44,579 bases of DNA from Citricoccus sp. CH26A (lineage in GTDB: Bacteria > Actinomycetota > Actinomycetes > Actinomycetales > Micrococcaceae): assembly GCF_000224415.1 (NCBI RefSeq), contig NZ_AFXQ01000022.1, forward strand, positions 1-44,579, in the 5' to 3' direction. Every line of letters begins with the position of its first letter. Position 1 is the first letter of the stretch. The notes below the pieces were generated by a model. It was not told the DNA's origin and did not search any database. It saw only the letters and a list, made by a program, of their open reading frames with translations. Both the position numbers and the translations under genes were made by a program. Shown here piece after piece: positions 18,301 through 26,427 of this stretch.

Positions 18301-18415
18301 TGGAGCCGGACGAGCGCGCAGACGACTTGGCGGCCTTCGGTTCCGCGCCCTTGCGGGCGGGGGACGTCGAGGACCGGCCGGACTGCGAACGCGTCGGGGA
18401 AGTACGGGTCGCCAT
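15356..18415 (-). CDS. ftsK: DNA translocase FtsK/SpoIIIE
   Basis: A septal DNA pump that clears chromosome termini during division. The 1019 residues comprise a basic Ser/Arg-rich N-terminus, about four to five membrane segments between residues ~80 and 250, an acidic Pro/Glu linker, the alpha-beta motor and a C-terminal gamma winged helix (around TTQFGSTSMLQRKLRVG) that reads orienting sequences. Walker A is GATGAGKSS near residue 600; Walker B is PYLLVIVDELADLMM. The linker holds a 24-bp tandem duplication and an AGK triplet run. ATG 18415 gives the usual MATRTS start; TACCGT ends 6 nt before it, so the mRNA may be leaderless. rnj lies upstream in the same direction with an 82-bp gap. Confidence 0.95.
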   Translation of the reverse strand: MATRTSPTRSQSGRSSTSPARKGAEPKAAKSSARSSGSTQRNRTASAVPEAHAEPQAPVLVRALRGFWMAMATPVGAGVRKIGRDARIAPEDRRDGTGFFLVVLAAVIGSVEWWGLRGTPGYGTVVHNVAAGTLGWAALIFPAVLLVVAVRYFRTPQEHRDNGRITIGLLVVTVAVAGIAHLVAGLPTVADSFAELLAGGGIVGYLATTPLASLVTPWPVWALMVALALFGVLIVTATPVGQIPQRMREAYAWLTGQPDGGTPGARDGARGGHDQSYLTEHDRPSGRGSRAGGERTAGAELEAGEVAKAGKAGKAGKRKGVRLFGRDETPTEVLDDAGTPSTEAYETAVIDEKPQDEVAEQPQDEVAEQPPAVPAGVRRPTAGELAIARAKEAAGVRIPKPEETESVGPSTEPIGVVAPSVPANPVSRPTELPPMPARSEQLHLGGDVTYTLPDSTMLPAGPPPKERTEANDQVVAALTETLTQFKVDAEVTGFSRGPTVTRYEIELAPGTKVEKVTALSKNISYAVASSDVRILSPIPGKSAIGIEIPNADKEVVALGDVLRSNAARKTDHPMVMGVGKDVEGGYVMANLAKMPHMLVAGATGAGKSSFVNSMIVSILMRSTPDEVRMVMVDPKRVELTAYEGVPHLVTPIITSPKKAAEALQWVVREMDTRYDDLAAFGYKHVDDFNKAVRAGKVTLPPDSKRVLKPYPYLLVIVDELADLMMVAPRDVEDAIVRITQLARAAGIHLVLATQRPSVDVVTGLIKANVPSRMAFATSSVTDSRVVLDQPGAEKLLGQGDALFLPMGKSKPMRVQGAWVNESEIHAVVEHVKGQMQAQYRDDVVPEKVEKVIDEDIGDDLDLLLQATELVVTTQFGSTSMLQRKLRVGFAKAGRLMDLMESRGVVGPSEGSKARDVLVKPDDLAGVLATIRGDTPPAAAPSEDAPEAYAEDVVHSDHEAGRPPVRGATDQELVRGSLPEDDGYGRDLVAEDLAGRRSAQDWHDEEEDEGSEDAWQLTGR
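17307..17354 (-). repeat. 24-bp in-frame tandem duplication in ftsK linker
   Basis: Two exact 24-bp units plus a partial third encode the octapeptide PQDEVAEQ twice. The unit keeps frame and lies in the acidic linker between the membrane and motor domains, where length variation is tolerated. Confidence 0.85.
17466..17492 (-). repeat. 9-bp triplet repeat in ftsK linker
   Basis: Three exact copies of the 9-bp unit TTGCCGGCC encode AGK repeated three times. A short low-complexity coding repeat, prone to slippage but always in frame. Confidence 0.8.
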
Positions 18416-18421
18416 GCAAGT

Positions 18422-18427
18422 ACGGTA
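18422..18427 (-). promoter_or_regulatory. -10 hexamer of a likely leaderless ftsK transcript
   Basis: TACCGT on the minus strand ends 6 nt before ATG 18415, and no Shine-Dalgarno sequence is seen. This supports the shorter ftsK start over the in-frame ATG at 18460. Confidence 0.45.
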
Positions 18428-18497
18428 CCGCCCGGCGACGTCCCCGGCCCGGACCAACACAGGCTTTCCGGGCCGGAGCGCCCGTCACCGGGCCGGT

Positions 18498-20183
<1,686 letters not shown>

Positions 20184-20198
20184 GGGGTTCGGTCCCTT

Positions 20199-21110
20199 CT
20201 AGAAGGTGAGGCCGGCCTCCGCGAGGTCGGCGCGGATGACGGTCTGCTCGTCCTCAGTGGCCGGCGTCAGCGGCAGGCGGACCGTGGCACTGGGGAGGAT
20301 GCCCTGCCACTGCAGGATCGTCTTGCTGGACACGGCACCCTGGATGTGGGTCATGACCGCGCGCTGGTACGGGTCCAGCTCGAAGTGCAGGGCGCGCGCG
20401 GCCGCCAGGTCCCCGGCGGCCATCGCGTCCACGAGCCGACGGTAGAGCCGGGGAGCCACGTGAGCGGTCACCGAGACGACGCCCACGGCACCGAGGGCCA
20501 TCAGCGGCAGGGTCAGCGCGTCCTCGCCCGAGTAGATGTGCAGGTCGGTGTTGGCGGCCACGAGGGTGGTGGACTGGAAGTCGCCCTTGGCGTCCTTCAG
20601 GGCCACGATGTTCGGGTGCGCGGCCAGGGCGATGATGGTGTCCGGCTCGATCGGCATGACCGAGCGGCCCGGGATGTCGTAGAGCATGACCGGCAGGTCG
20701 GTGGACGAGGCGATGGTCTCGAAGTGCGCCCGGATCCCGGCCTGGTTCGGCTTGTTGTAGTAGGGGGTGACGAGCAGCAGGCCGTCGACGCCGGCACGCT
20801 CGGCCAGCAGGGACAGGTGCGCCGAGTGCCCCGTGTCGTTCATGCCGGTGCCGGCGATGACCTTCGCCCGGCCACCCACGGCCTCGACGACGGCTTCGAA
20901 CATCGCGATGTTCTCCTCGTCGCGCAGGGTCGAGGTCTCCCCCGTGGTGCCGGTGACGACCAGTCCGTCCGCGCCCTCGTCCACCAGGTGGACGGCCAGC
21001 TTCTGGGCCGAGTCCAGGTCCAGGCTGCCGTCCTCCGTGAACGGCGTCACCATGGCCGGGACCATGGTGCCGAAGGGCAGTTCGGAGCGTGCGGCAGGGG
21101 TGTCGATCAT
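20199..21110 (-). CDS. dapA: 4-hydroxy-tetrahydrodipicolinate synthase
   Basis: Condenses pyruvate with aspartate semialdehyde, the first committed step to lysine and diaminopimelate. The 303 residues form a TIM barrel with TGTTGE (53-58), the catalytic tyrosine Y144 in MLYDIPGR and the Schiff-base lysine K172 in VALKDAKGD. I chose ATG 21110 because the family N-terminus starts there; the frame runs on upstream but the extension is Cys/Pro-rich and overlaps the divergent promoter. TAGGCT ends 7 nt before the ATG with no ribosome binding site, so the mRNA is probably leaderless. rnj follows after 15 nt. Confidence 0.96.
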   Translation of the reverse strand: MIDTPAARSELPFGTMVPAMVTPFTEDGSLDLDSAQKLAVHLVDEGADGLVVTGTTGETSTLRDEENIAMFEAVVEAVGGRAKVIAGTGMNDTGHSAHLSLLAERAGVDGLLLVTPYYNKPNQAGIRAHFETIASSTDLPVMLYDIPGRSVMPIEPDTIIALAAHPNIVALKDAKGDFQSTTLVAANTDLHIYSGEDALTLPLMALGAVGVVSVTAHVAPRLYRRLVDAMAAGDLAAARALHFELDPYQRAVMTHIQGAVSSKTILQWQGILPSATVRLPLTPATEDEQTVIRADLAEAGLTF

Positions 21111-21117
21111 GGCGTCC

Positions 21118-21123
21118 AGCCTA
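21118..21123 (-). promoter_or_regulatory. -10 hexamer of a likely leaderless dapA transcript
   Basis: TAGGCT on the minus strand ends 7 nt before ATG 21110. Compare TAGACT 7 nt before dapB. The short divergent gap (21111-21184) has no room for a long leader. Confidence 0.5.
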
Positions 21124-21184
21124 CCTGCGAGAATGTCCTGCGGTGCGTAAGTCACGCACGAGGACCTGATCACAGGAGGGGTGC

Positions 21185-22416
21185 ATGGCGCTGCGCACGG
21201 AGGTCTCACGCCGCATCCCCGGCGTGGACGCCGCGCGGGGCATCGCCCTGCTGGGCATGATCGCGACGCACCTGATGGTGCTGGTCTCCGCCGACGGGAC
21301 GGAACCGACGACGGTGGGGCTGGTGTTCGCGGGGAAGTCCTCGGCCCTGTTCGCCACCCTGGCCGGTGTCGGGCTGGCCTTGCTCACCGGTGGTGCGGGC
21401 GCCCGGCGTGCACCCCACCAGCAACCGCGCCTGGGGTGGGACCGGCGCCAGGTGGCCATCCGCGCGGGCCTGCTGTTCGTCATCGGCCTGGCCTGCGGCT
21501 CCCTGGACACGAACGTGGCGATCATCCTGGCCCACTACGCCCTGTTGTTCATCGCCGCCCTGCCGTTCCTGCACCTGGGGGCCCGGGTGCTGGCCGGCTG
21601 GGCCGCCGCGTGGCTCCTGCTGTCCCCCGTGGTGGCCAGCCTGCTCTCCGCGGTCATGCAGTCCGCGGTGGGCGCCACGGCCTACGTGGATCACTGGCGC
21701 ATCTGGCAGACCCCCGCGCTGTCGGACCTGCTCGTCCAGCCCGGGTTGCTCGCGTGGGACCTGGTGTTCAGCGGGTACTACCCCGTGCTGCAGTGGCTCG
21801 GCTACGTGCTGTTCGGGCTGTTCCTCGGACGACTGCGCCTGGAGCGCACGCGGGTGTCCGCCGCCCTGGCCGCCGGCGGTGCGGCGCTGGCCGCCACGGC
21901 GTTCCTGGTCTCCCGGGGCCTGCAGTCGCTGCCGGGCGTGCTGGAGTCGATCTCCGACGGGACCGGGGTGGGCCCGGCCCGGCTCGAGGCCCAGCTGCTG
22001 ACGGGCGCCGCGATCTCCACGGAGTCGATCCAGGCCCATCCGGTGTGGTTCACCCTGGCCACCCCGCACTCCGGGGCCCCGTTGGACCTGCTGCTGACCT
22101 GCGGCACCTCGGCCATGGTGCTGGGGCTCTGCCTCCTGCTGTGCACCGTGGGCCGGGGGTGCTGACCTACCCCCTGATGCCCCTGATCGGGGCCGGTTCG
22201 ATGACCCTGACCCTGTACGTGGGACACCTCGTGGCGCTGGACGTGTTCGGTTCCGCCACCGCGGCCTGGCCCCGGCTGGGGCTGCTCATCGCCTACTGGG
22301 TGGGCTGCCTGGTCGCCGGGACCGTCTGGCGCGGCTTCGGCTGGAAGGGCCCGCTGGAGTGGGGGGTCTCGACGGTCGCGTCCACCCTGGCGGGGCCCCG
22401 GCCCCAGGGGTCCTAG
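21185..22416 (+). pseudogene. frameshifted DUF418 / HGSNAT-like membrane acyltransferase
   Basis: A polytopic membrane protein of the DUF418 family with the N-terminal signature RIPGVDAARGIALLGMIATHL, shared with heparan-alpha-glucosaminide acetyltransferase-like proteins. From ATG 21185 (AGGAGG 4 nt upstream) the frame runs 326 residues to a TGA at 22163-22165. The conserved DUF418 C-terminus (GAGSMTLTLYVGHLVALDVF and the last ~70 residues) continues in the -1 frame to 22416. One extra G in the run GGGGG at 22155-22159 would restore a single product of about 410 residues. This is either a sequencing slip in a homopolymer, a true mutation, or less likely a programmed -1 shift. The stop overlaps that of the convergent gene by 3 nt. 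Confidence 0.8.
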
Positions 22417-22847
22417 GGGTAGAGCCGGATCGCGTCCCGCATGGCCCGGCGAGCCCGGGTCCGGTCGCCCGAGGCGTCGTAGCCCAGGGAGAGCCGGTAC
22501 CAGGAACGCCAGTCCTGCGGGGCGGCCTCGGCCTCGGCCCGGAAGACCTCGAACTGCGCGTCCGCCACGGCGCGGTCGATCCGCCCGCCGGGTGAGCGCG
22601 GCAGGTCGTCGACGGGCAGTCCGCCCTCGGCGGCGAGCGTGCGGCCCAGCCGCTCCGTCATGATCCCGAAGCGCAGTTCGCGCCACAGCGTCCACAGCCC
22701 GACGGCCACGATCCCCAGGGTGGCCACCCCGAGCACCTTGGCCACCGGCTGCGGCGCCTGCATGAAGCCGACCGCCGAGACCACGGCGAGCACGGCGAAC
22801 AGCAGCATGAGGGCGACGATCGCGCCCACACCGATCTTGGTCTTCAT
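22413..22847 (-). CDS. small membrane protein with TPR-like C-terminus
   Basis: A 144-residue protein I cannot assign to a function. Two hydrophobic segments (about residues 7-28, VGAIVALMLLFAVLAVVSAVG, and 38-55) anchor it, and the C-terminal ~60 residues look like one or two tetratricopeptide helices (QFEVFRAEAEAAPQDWRSWYRLSLGY followed by RARRAMRDAIRLYP), probably facing the cytoplasm. It follows dapB by 9 nt in the same direction, so it is likely co-transcribed with it. Similar small proteins sit beside dapB in Micrococcaceae, but I cannot check that here. Confidence 0.72.
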   Translation of the reverse strand: MKTKIGVGAIVALMLLFAVLAVVSAVGFMQAPQPVAKVLGVATLGIVAVGLWTLWRELRFGIMTERLGRTLAAEGGLPVDDLPRSPGGRIDRAVADAQFEVFRAEAEAAPQDWRSWYRLSLGYDASGDRTRARRAMRDAIRLYP

Positions 22848-22856
22848 CAGGTCCCG

Positions 22857-23615
22857 TCAGTCCAGGTCGAGGTAGCCGTCGAGGCCGTAGGTCAGTCCCG
22901 GCCGCGAGGCCACGGTGCGCAGTCCCAGCAGCACCCCGGGCATGTACGCACCGCGGTCGAAGGCGTCGTGGCGGACGACCAGCTGCTCGCCCGGCCCACC
23001 CAGGAGCACCTCCTGGTGGGCCTCCAGCCCCCGCAGACGCACGGAGTGCACCCGGACACCGTCCACGAGGGCCCCGCGCGCCCCGTCCGGATCATGGGTG
23101 GTGGCGTCCGGGGAGGGCCCGACGCCGGCCGCGGCCCGGGACTCGGCGATCAGTCCCGCGGTGCGCACGGCCGTGCCCGAGGGGGCGTCCACCTTGGCCG
23201 GGTGGTGCATCTCGATGAGCTCCACGGAGGGGAAGTACTTGGCGGCCTTGGCCGCGAAGGCGCTGGCCAGCACCGAGCCGAGCGCGAAGTTGGGGGCGAT
23301 GAGGACCCCGACCCCGGGGTGTCCCGCGAGCTGCTCGGCCAGCACGGCCCGCCGTTCACCGGACCAACCGGAGGTCCCGACGACGGTGTGCAGGCCGTTC
23401 TCCACGGCGAAGGCCACGTGGTCGGGCGATGCGTCCGGGACCGAGAGGTCCAGGACGTGGGTGGCGCCGGCCTCGAGCACGGACTCCATCCGGTCCTTCG
23501 AGCCGAGCCGGGCGACGAGTTCCAGGCCTGCGGCGTCGTCGACCGCCTCGACGGCGTAGTGGCCCATCTTCCCTGAGGCGCCCAGGATGGCGACGCGGAT
23601 CGAGTCTTGAGTCAT
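22857..23615 (-). CDS. dapB: 4-hydroxy-tetrahydrodipicolinate reductase
   Basis: Second enzyme of the lysine/DAP pathway, reducing the DapA product with NAD(P)H. The 252 residues show the dinucleotide-binding GASGKMG (12-18), GTSGW near residue 80, and the catalytic and substrate-binding segment EMHHPAKVDAPSGTA with H137, H138 and K141. It begins 18 nt after the narK stop, yet TAGACT ends 7 nt before its ATG and there is no ribosome binding site, so it probably has its own leaderless transcript rather than depending on the nitrate genes. Confidence 0.96.
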   Translation of the reverse strand: MTQDSIRVAILGASGKMGHYAVEAVDDAAGLELVARLGSKDRMESVLEAGATHVLDLSVPDASPDHVAFAVENGLHTVVGTSGWSGERRAVLAEQLAGHPGVGVLIAPNFALGSVLASAFAAKAAKYFPSVELIEMHHPAKVDAPSGTAVRTAGLIAESRAAAGVGPSPDATTHDPDGARGALVDGVRVHSVRLRGLEAHQEVLLGGPGEQLVVRHDAFDRGAYMPGVLLGLRTVASRPGLTYGLDGYLDLD

Positions 23616-23622
23616 GGACTCC

Positions 23623-23628
23623 AGTCTA
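23623..23628 (-). promoter_or_regulatory. -10 hexamer of a likely leaderless dapB transcript
   Basis: TAGACT on the minus strand ends 7 nt before ATG 23615, inside the 18-bp narK-dapB gap. Any -35 would lie in the 3' end of narK and is not obvious. Confidence 0.5.
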
Positions 23629-23633
23629 TGGCG

Positions 23634-24881
23634 CTACACCGCGGCCGCCGACGCCGCCTGCCGCTCATCGACCCTGCCGCCGTTGCGGACGGTGAAGGTC
23701 AGCGCCAGTGCCACGAGCGCGAAGGTGGCCAGCAGCATCAACCCCACGAAGTAGCTGTTGTGCTCCTCGTTGTAGGTGGCTCCCATCACCAGCGGCGGGA
23801 AGTACCCGCCCAGCCCGCCGGCCGCGGCGATGATGCCGCCGATCGTCCCGACGTCACGCGGGTCCGCGGCGCGGCCGACCCAGCCGAACACGCCGCCGGT
23901 GCCCAGTCCCAGGAACAGGGCCATGAGCAGGAAGACGGGTCCGTAGACGCGTTCGGCGCCGGGCTGCAGGGCCACGATGACCGCCATGACCGCGGCCCCG
24001 GCGAACGAGGTCAGCGTGACGGCCCGCGGGCCGAGCCGGTCGGCGAGGGTGCCGCCGACCGGCCGCGCGATCACGGCGGCCAGGGCGAAGCCGGCGGTGC
24101 GCCAGCCGGCCTCGGTGGCGGCGTAGTCGTAGATGTTGCCCAGGTAGGTGGGCAGGTAGTTGGAGAAGGCCACGAAGGCACCGAAGACCACGCCGTAGAG
24201 GAAGCAGAGCTGCCAGGTGACCAGCTGGGAGAAGGCCCGCCGGAGCTTGGGCAGCGCCGGGGTGGGCGTGGTGCCGGCCCGGGCGGGAGACTCCCGCAGC
24301 AGCAGGGCGCAGAGCACGGCGACCACCGCGACGATGACGGCCACGAGGACGTGGGTGGCCAGGTAGCCGATCCCGGCCACCAGCTGGGGGGTGGCGAAGG
24401 CCGAGACCGCGGTGCCGACCATGCCCGCCCCGAAGATGCCCGTGGCGAAGCCCTTGCGGTGCGGCGGATACCAGGCGGAGACGAAGGGGATGCCGATCGC
24501 GAAGACCGCTCCGGCGATGCCGAGGAAGAACGCCACGACCAGCAGCGGGACGTAGGCGCCCAGCGCCCCGACCAGGCCGGTGACGAGCACCAGTGGTGCC
24601 GTGAGGCCCAGCAGCACGGTGAACATGAGGCGCCCGCCGTAGCGGTCCGTCAGCACCCCGACCGGCACGCGGGCGACCGCGCCGACGAGGATCGGCATGG
24701 CCACCAGGACCGCGGTCTGGGTCGGGGCCAGGCCCATCTGCTCGGTGTAGCGGGCGGACAGCGGGCCGATCATCGTCCAGGCCCAGAACCCGACGGTGGA
24801 GGCCAGCGTGGCCAGCCACAGGTTCAGGGTCTGGCCTCCGGCGAGGTCGGCGTCGCGGGCGGCGGGTGCGGTCGCACTCAT
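23634..24881 (-). CDS. narK: NarK-type nitrate/nitrite MFS transporter
   Basis: A 415-residue major facilitator with about 12 membrane segments, of the nitrate/nitrite porter family. The nitrate signature is present in the fifth-helix region, GIPFVSAWYPPHRKGFATGIFGAGMVG; a second glycine-rich motif (FLGLGTGGVFGWVGR) lies near residue 330, and MFS motif A-like VLTDRYGGRLMF near residue 80. Its place directly after narI supports nitrate uptake and/or nitrite export for the nitrate reductase. It has a good ribosome binding site (AGGAG about 7 nt from the ATG), embedded beside a 14-bp tandem repeat. The single-unit size excludes a NarK1-NarK2 fusion. Confidence 0.92.
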   Translation of the reverse strand: MSATAPAARDADLAGGQTLNLWLATLASTVGFWAWTMIGPLSARYTEQMGLAPTQTAVLVAMPILVGAVARVPVGVLTDRYGGRLMFTVLLGLTAPLVLVTGLVGALGAYVPLLVVAFFLGIAGAVFAIGIPFVSAWYPPHRKGFATGIFGAGMVGTAVSAFATPQLVAGIGYLATHVLVAVIVAVVAVLCALLLRESPARAGTTPTPALPKLRRAFSQLVTWQLCFLYGVVFGAFVAFSNYLPTYLGNIYDYAATEAGWRTAGFALAAVIARPVGGTLADRLGPRAVTLTSFAGAAVMAVIVALQPGAERVYGPVFLLMALFLGLGTGGVFGWVGRAADPRDVGTIGGIIAAAGGLGGYFPPLVMGATYNEEHNSYFVGLMLLATFALVALALTFTVRNGGRVDERQAASAAAV

Positions 24882-24890
24882 GGTCTGGCT

Positions 24891-24918
24891 CCTCGTGTCC
24901 TGGTCCTCGTGTCCTGGT
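24891..24918 (-). repeat. 14-bp tandem repeat in the narI-narK gap
   Basis: Two exact copies of CCTCGTGTCCTGGT (plus-strand sense) occupy over half of the 51-bp narI-narK gap. Read on the minus strand each copy carries AGGA and GAGG, so it multiplies Shine-Dalgarno-like sequence in front of narK. GCGGCGGGTCC also occurs twice next to the narI stop. Confidence 0.8.
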
Positions 24919-24932
24919 CCTGGCGGCGGGTC

Positions 24933-25724
24933 CTAGCGGCGGGTCCGGGTGCGCTCGCGGTCCGGGGTTCCCACGGGGTCCCAGCCGCGACGGACGGGCA
25001 CCGTCCCGCGGCCGGGCCGGCGGCTGTCCCGGGATCGGTAGACGATGTAGGGACGGAACAGGTAGTGCAGCGGGGCGGTGAAGGCGTGCACCAGCCGGGT
25101 GAACGGCCAGACCGCGAACAGGGCGAACGCCCACAGCACGTGCACCTTGAAGCCCAGGGACGCGGCGGCCATCGCGGCCACGTCCGGCTGCAGGATCCAG
25201 ATGGAGCGGAACCACGGGGACACGGTGCTGCGGTAGTCCGTCACCGAGTGGTCGAACACGGAGATCGCGGTGACGGCCAGGCCCGCCAGGATCGCCCCCA
25301 CCAGCAGCACGTACATGAACTTGTCGTTCTTGGTGGTGGCCATGAAGACGGGTCCCGTGGTGCGGCGGCGGTAGACGAGCAGCACGATCCCCACCAGGGT
25401 GCCGATGCCGGCGATCGAGCCGATGCCCAGGGCCATGACGTGGTACATGTCCTCCGTGACCCCCAGCGAATCCGTCCAGGCCCGCGGGATCACCAGCCCC
25501 ACGATGTGGCCGACCAGCACGGCCAGGATGCCGAAGTGGAACAACGGGGACGCCCAGCGCAGCAACCGCGACTCGTACAGCTGGGAGGACCGGGTGGTCC
25601 AGCCGAACTGGTCGTAGCGGTAGCGCCAGACGGTGCCCCCGATGAAGAAGGCCAGGACGATGTAGGGAAGCACGCCCCAGAGCAGTACGTCCCAGATGCC
25701 GACGGGGACCTCAGCGCCGTCCAT
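24933..25724 (-). CDS. narI: respiratory nitrate reductase gamma subunit (cytochrome b)
   Basis: The membrane anchor that oxidises quinol and passes electrons through two b hemes to NarH. The 263 residues have five hydrophobic segments. Heme-ligand histidines show the family spacing: H63 and H73 (FHFGILAVLVGHIVG) and, in KVHVLWAFALFAVWPFTRLVH, a pair 18 residues apart. I chose ATG 25724, which gives the family N-terminus with a short periplasmic stretch; the frame continues upstream inside narJ but is not plausible. It overlaps the end of narJ by 14 nt. The last ~30 residues are Arg/Pro-rich and variable. Confidence 0.95.
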   Translation of the reverse strand: MDGAEVPVGIWDVLLWGVLPYIVLAFFIGGTVWRYRYDQFGWTTRSSQLYESRLLRWASPLFHFGILAVLVGHIVGLVIPRAWTDSLGVTEDMYHVMALGIGSIAGIGTLVGIVLLVYRRRTTGPVFMATTKNDKFMYVLLVGAILAGLAVTAISVFDHSVTDYRSTVSPWFRSIWILQPDVAAMAAASLGFKVHVLWAFALFAVWPFTRLVHAFTAPLHYLFRPYIVYRSRDSRRPGRGTVPVRRGWDPVGTPDRERTRTRR

Positions 25725-26427
25725 GTCCTGATCCTTCCGAGGTGGGGGTGAAGGGGAGCAACCGCGGGTCGGAGGCGTCCAGCCCGACGGTCTCCGTGGG
25801 CGGGCCGTACCCGGCCATGGCCTGCACGGCGCTCTTGTCCGCGGGCGAGGGGCCGGGCAGGGTGGAGCAGACCAGGGCGACGATCCCGTGATGGGGCAAC
25901 GCGTCGTCCCGCAGGGCAAGGCGCAGCAGTTCCAGGGAGGGCCGGTAGCGCTGGAGCAACTCGTAGCCGGCGTCCGGACTCACCCGGGCGGCGAACTCGA
26001 GCACCAGCGGGAGGTAGTCCGGCAGCTCGGCGTCGTCCGGTGCACAGCCGTGGGAACGGTAGACCTCCTTGAACGCGGCCAGCGCCTCGCCCCGGCGGCG
26101 CGTGTCCCCGTCCGTCCAGTAGGTCAGGTGCAGGCTGTGCCGCCGGGACAGGTCGTACTCCTGGACGTAGTCGGACTGGACCTCGTGCAGGGGCCGGGCG
26201 GTGAGCCAGTCGACCAGCGGCTGGGTCAGGGCCGGTTCCGCGCCGACCTCGGCGAGCGCCGCGCGCACCGGCTCGATCCGCTCCAGCAGCTCCTCGTCCG
26301 GATAGGACAGCAGCACCGCCGCAGCCTGCCGCACGACCGCGCTGCGGACCGGGTCGGGGTCCGTGTAGTCCTCCGGATCCAGGCTGCCCCTCCCGGGCTT
26401 GCCCAGCAGCCGCTCCAGGAGCCTCAT
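25711..26427 (-). CDS. narJ: nitrate reductase molybdenum cofactor assembly chaperone
   Basis: A cytoplasmic TorD/NarJ-family chaperone that binds NarG and holds it until the molybdenum cofactor is inserted. The 238 residues are almost all helical, with AVLLSYPDEELLERIEPVRAAL near residue 40, the family segment YVQEYDLSRRHSLHLTYW (about 100-117) and DYLPLVLEFAA (about 160). It is not part of the final enzyme. The ATG overlaps the narH stop (ATGA) and the 3' end overlaps narI, so all four nar genes are translationally linked. Confidence 0.94.
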   Translation of the reverse strand: MRLLERLLGKPGRGSLDPEDYTDPDPVRSAVVRQAAAVLLSYPDEELLERIEPVRAALAEVGAEPALTQPLVDWLTARPLHEVQSDYVQEYDLSRRHSLHLTYWTDGDTRRRGEALAAFKEVYRSHGCAPDDAELPDYLPLVLEFAARVSPDAGYELLQRYRPSLELLRLALRDDALPHHGIVALVCSTLPGPSPADKSAVQAMAGYGPPTETVGLDASDPRLLPFTPTSEGSGHGRR

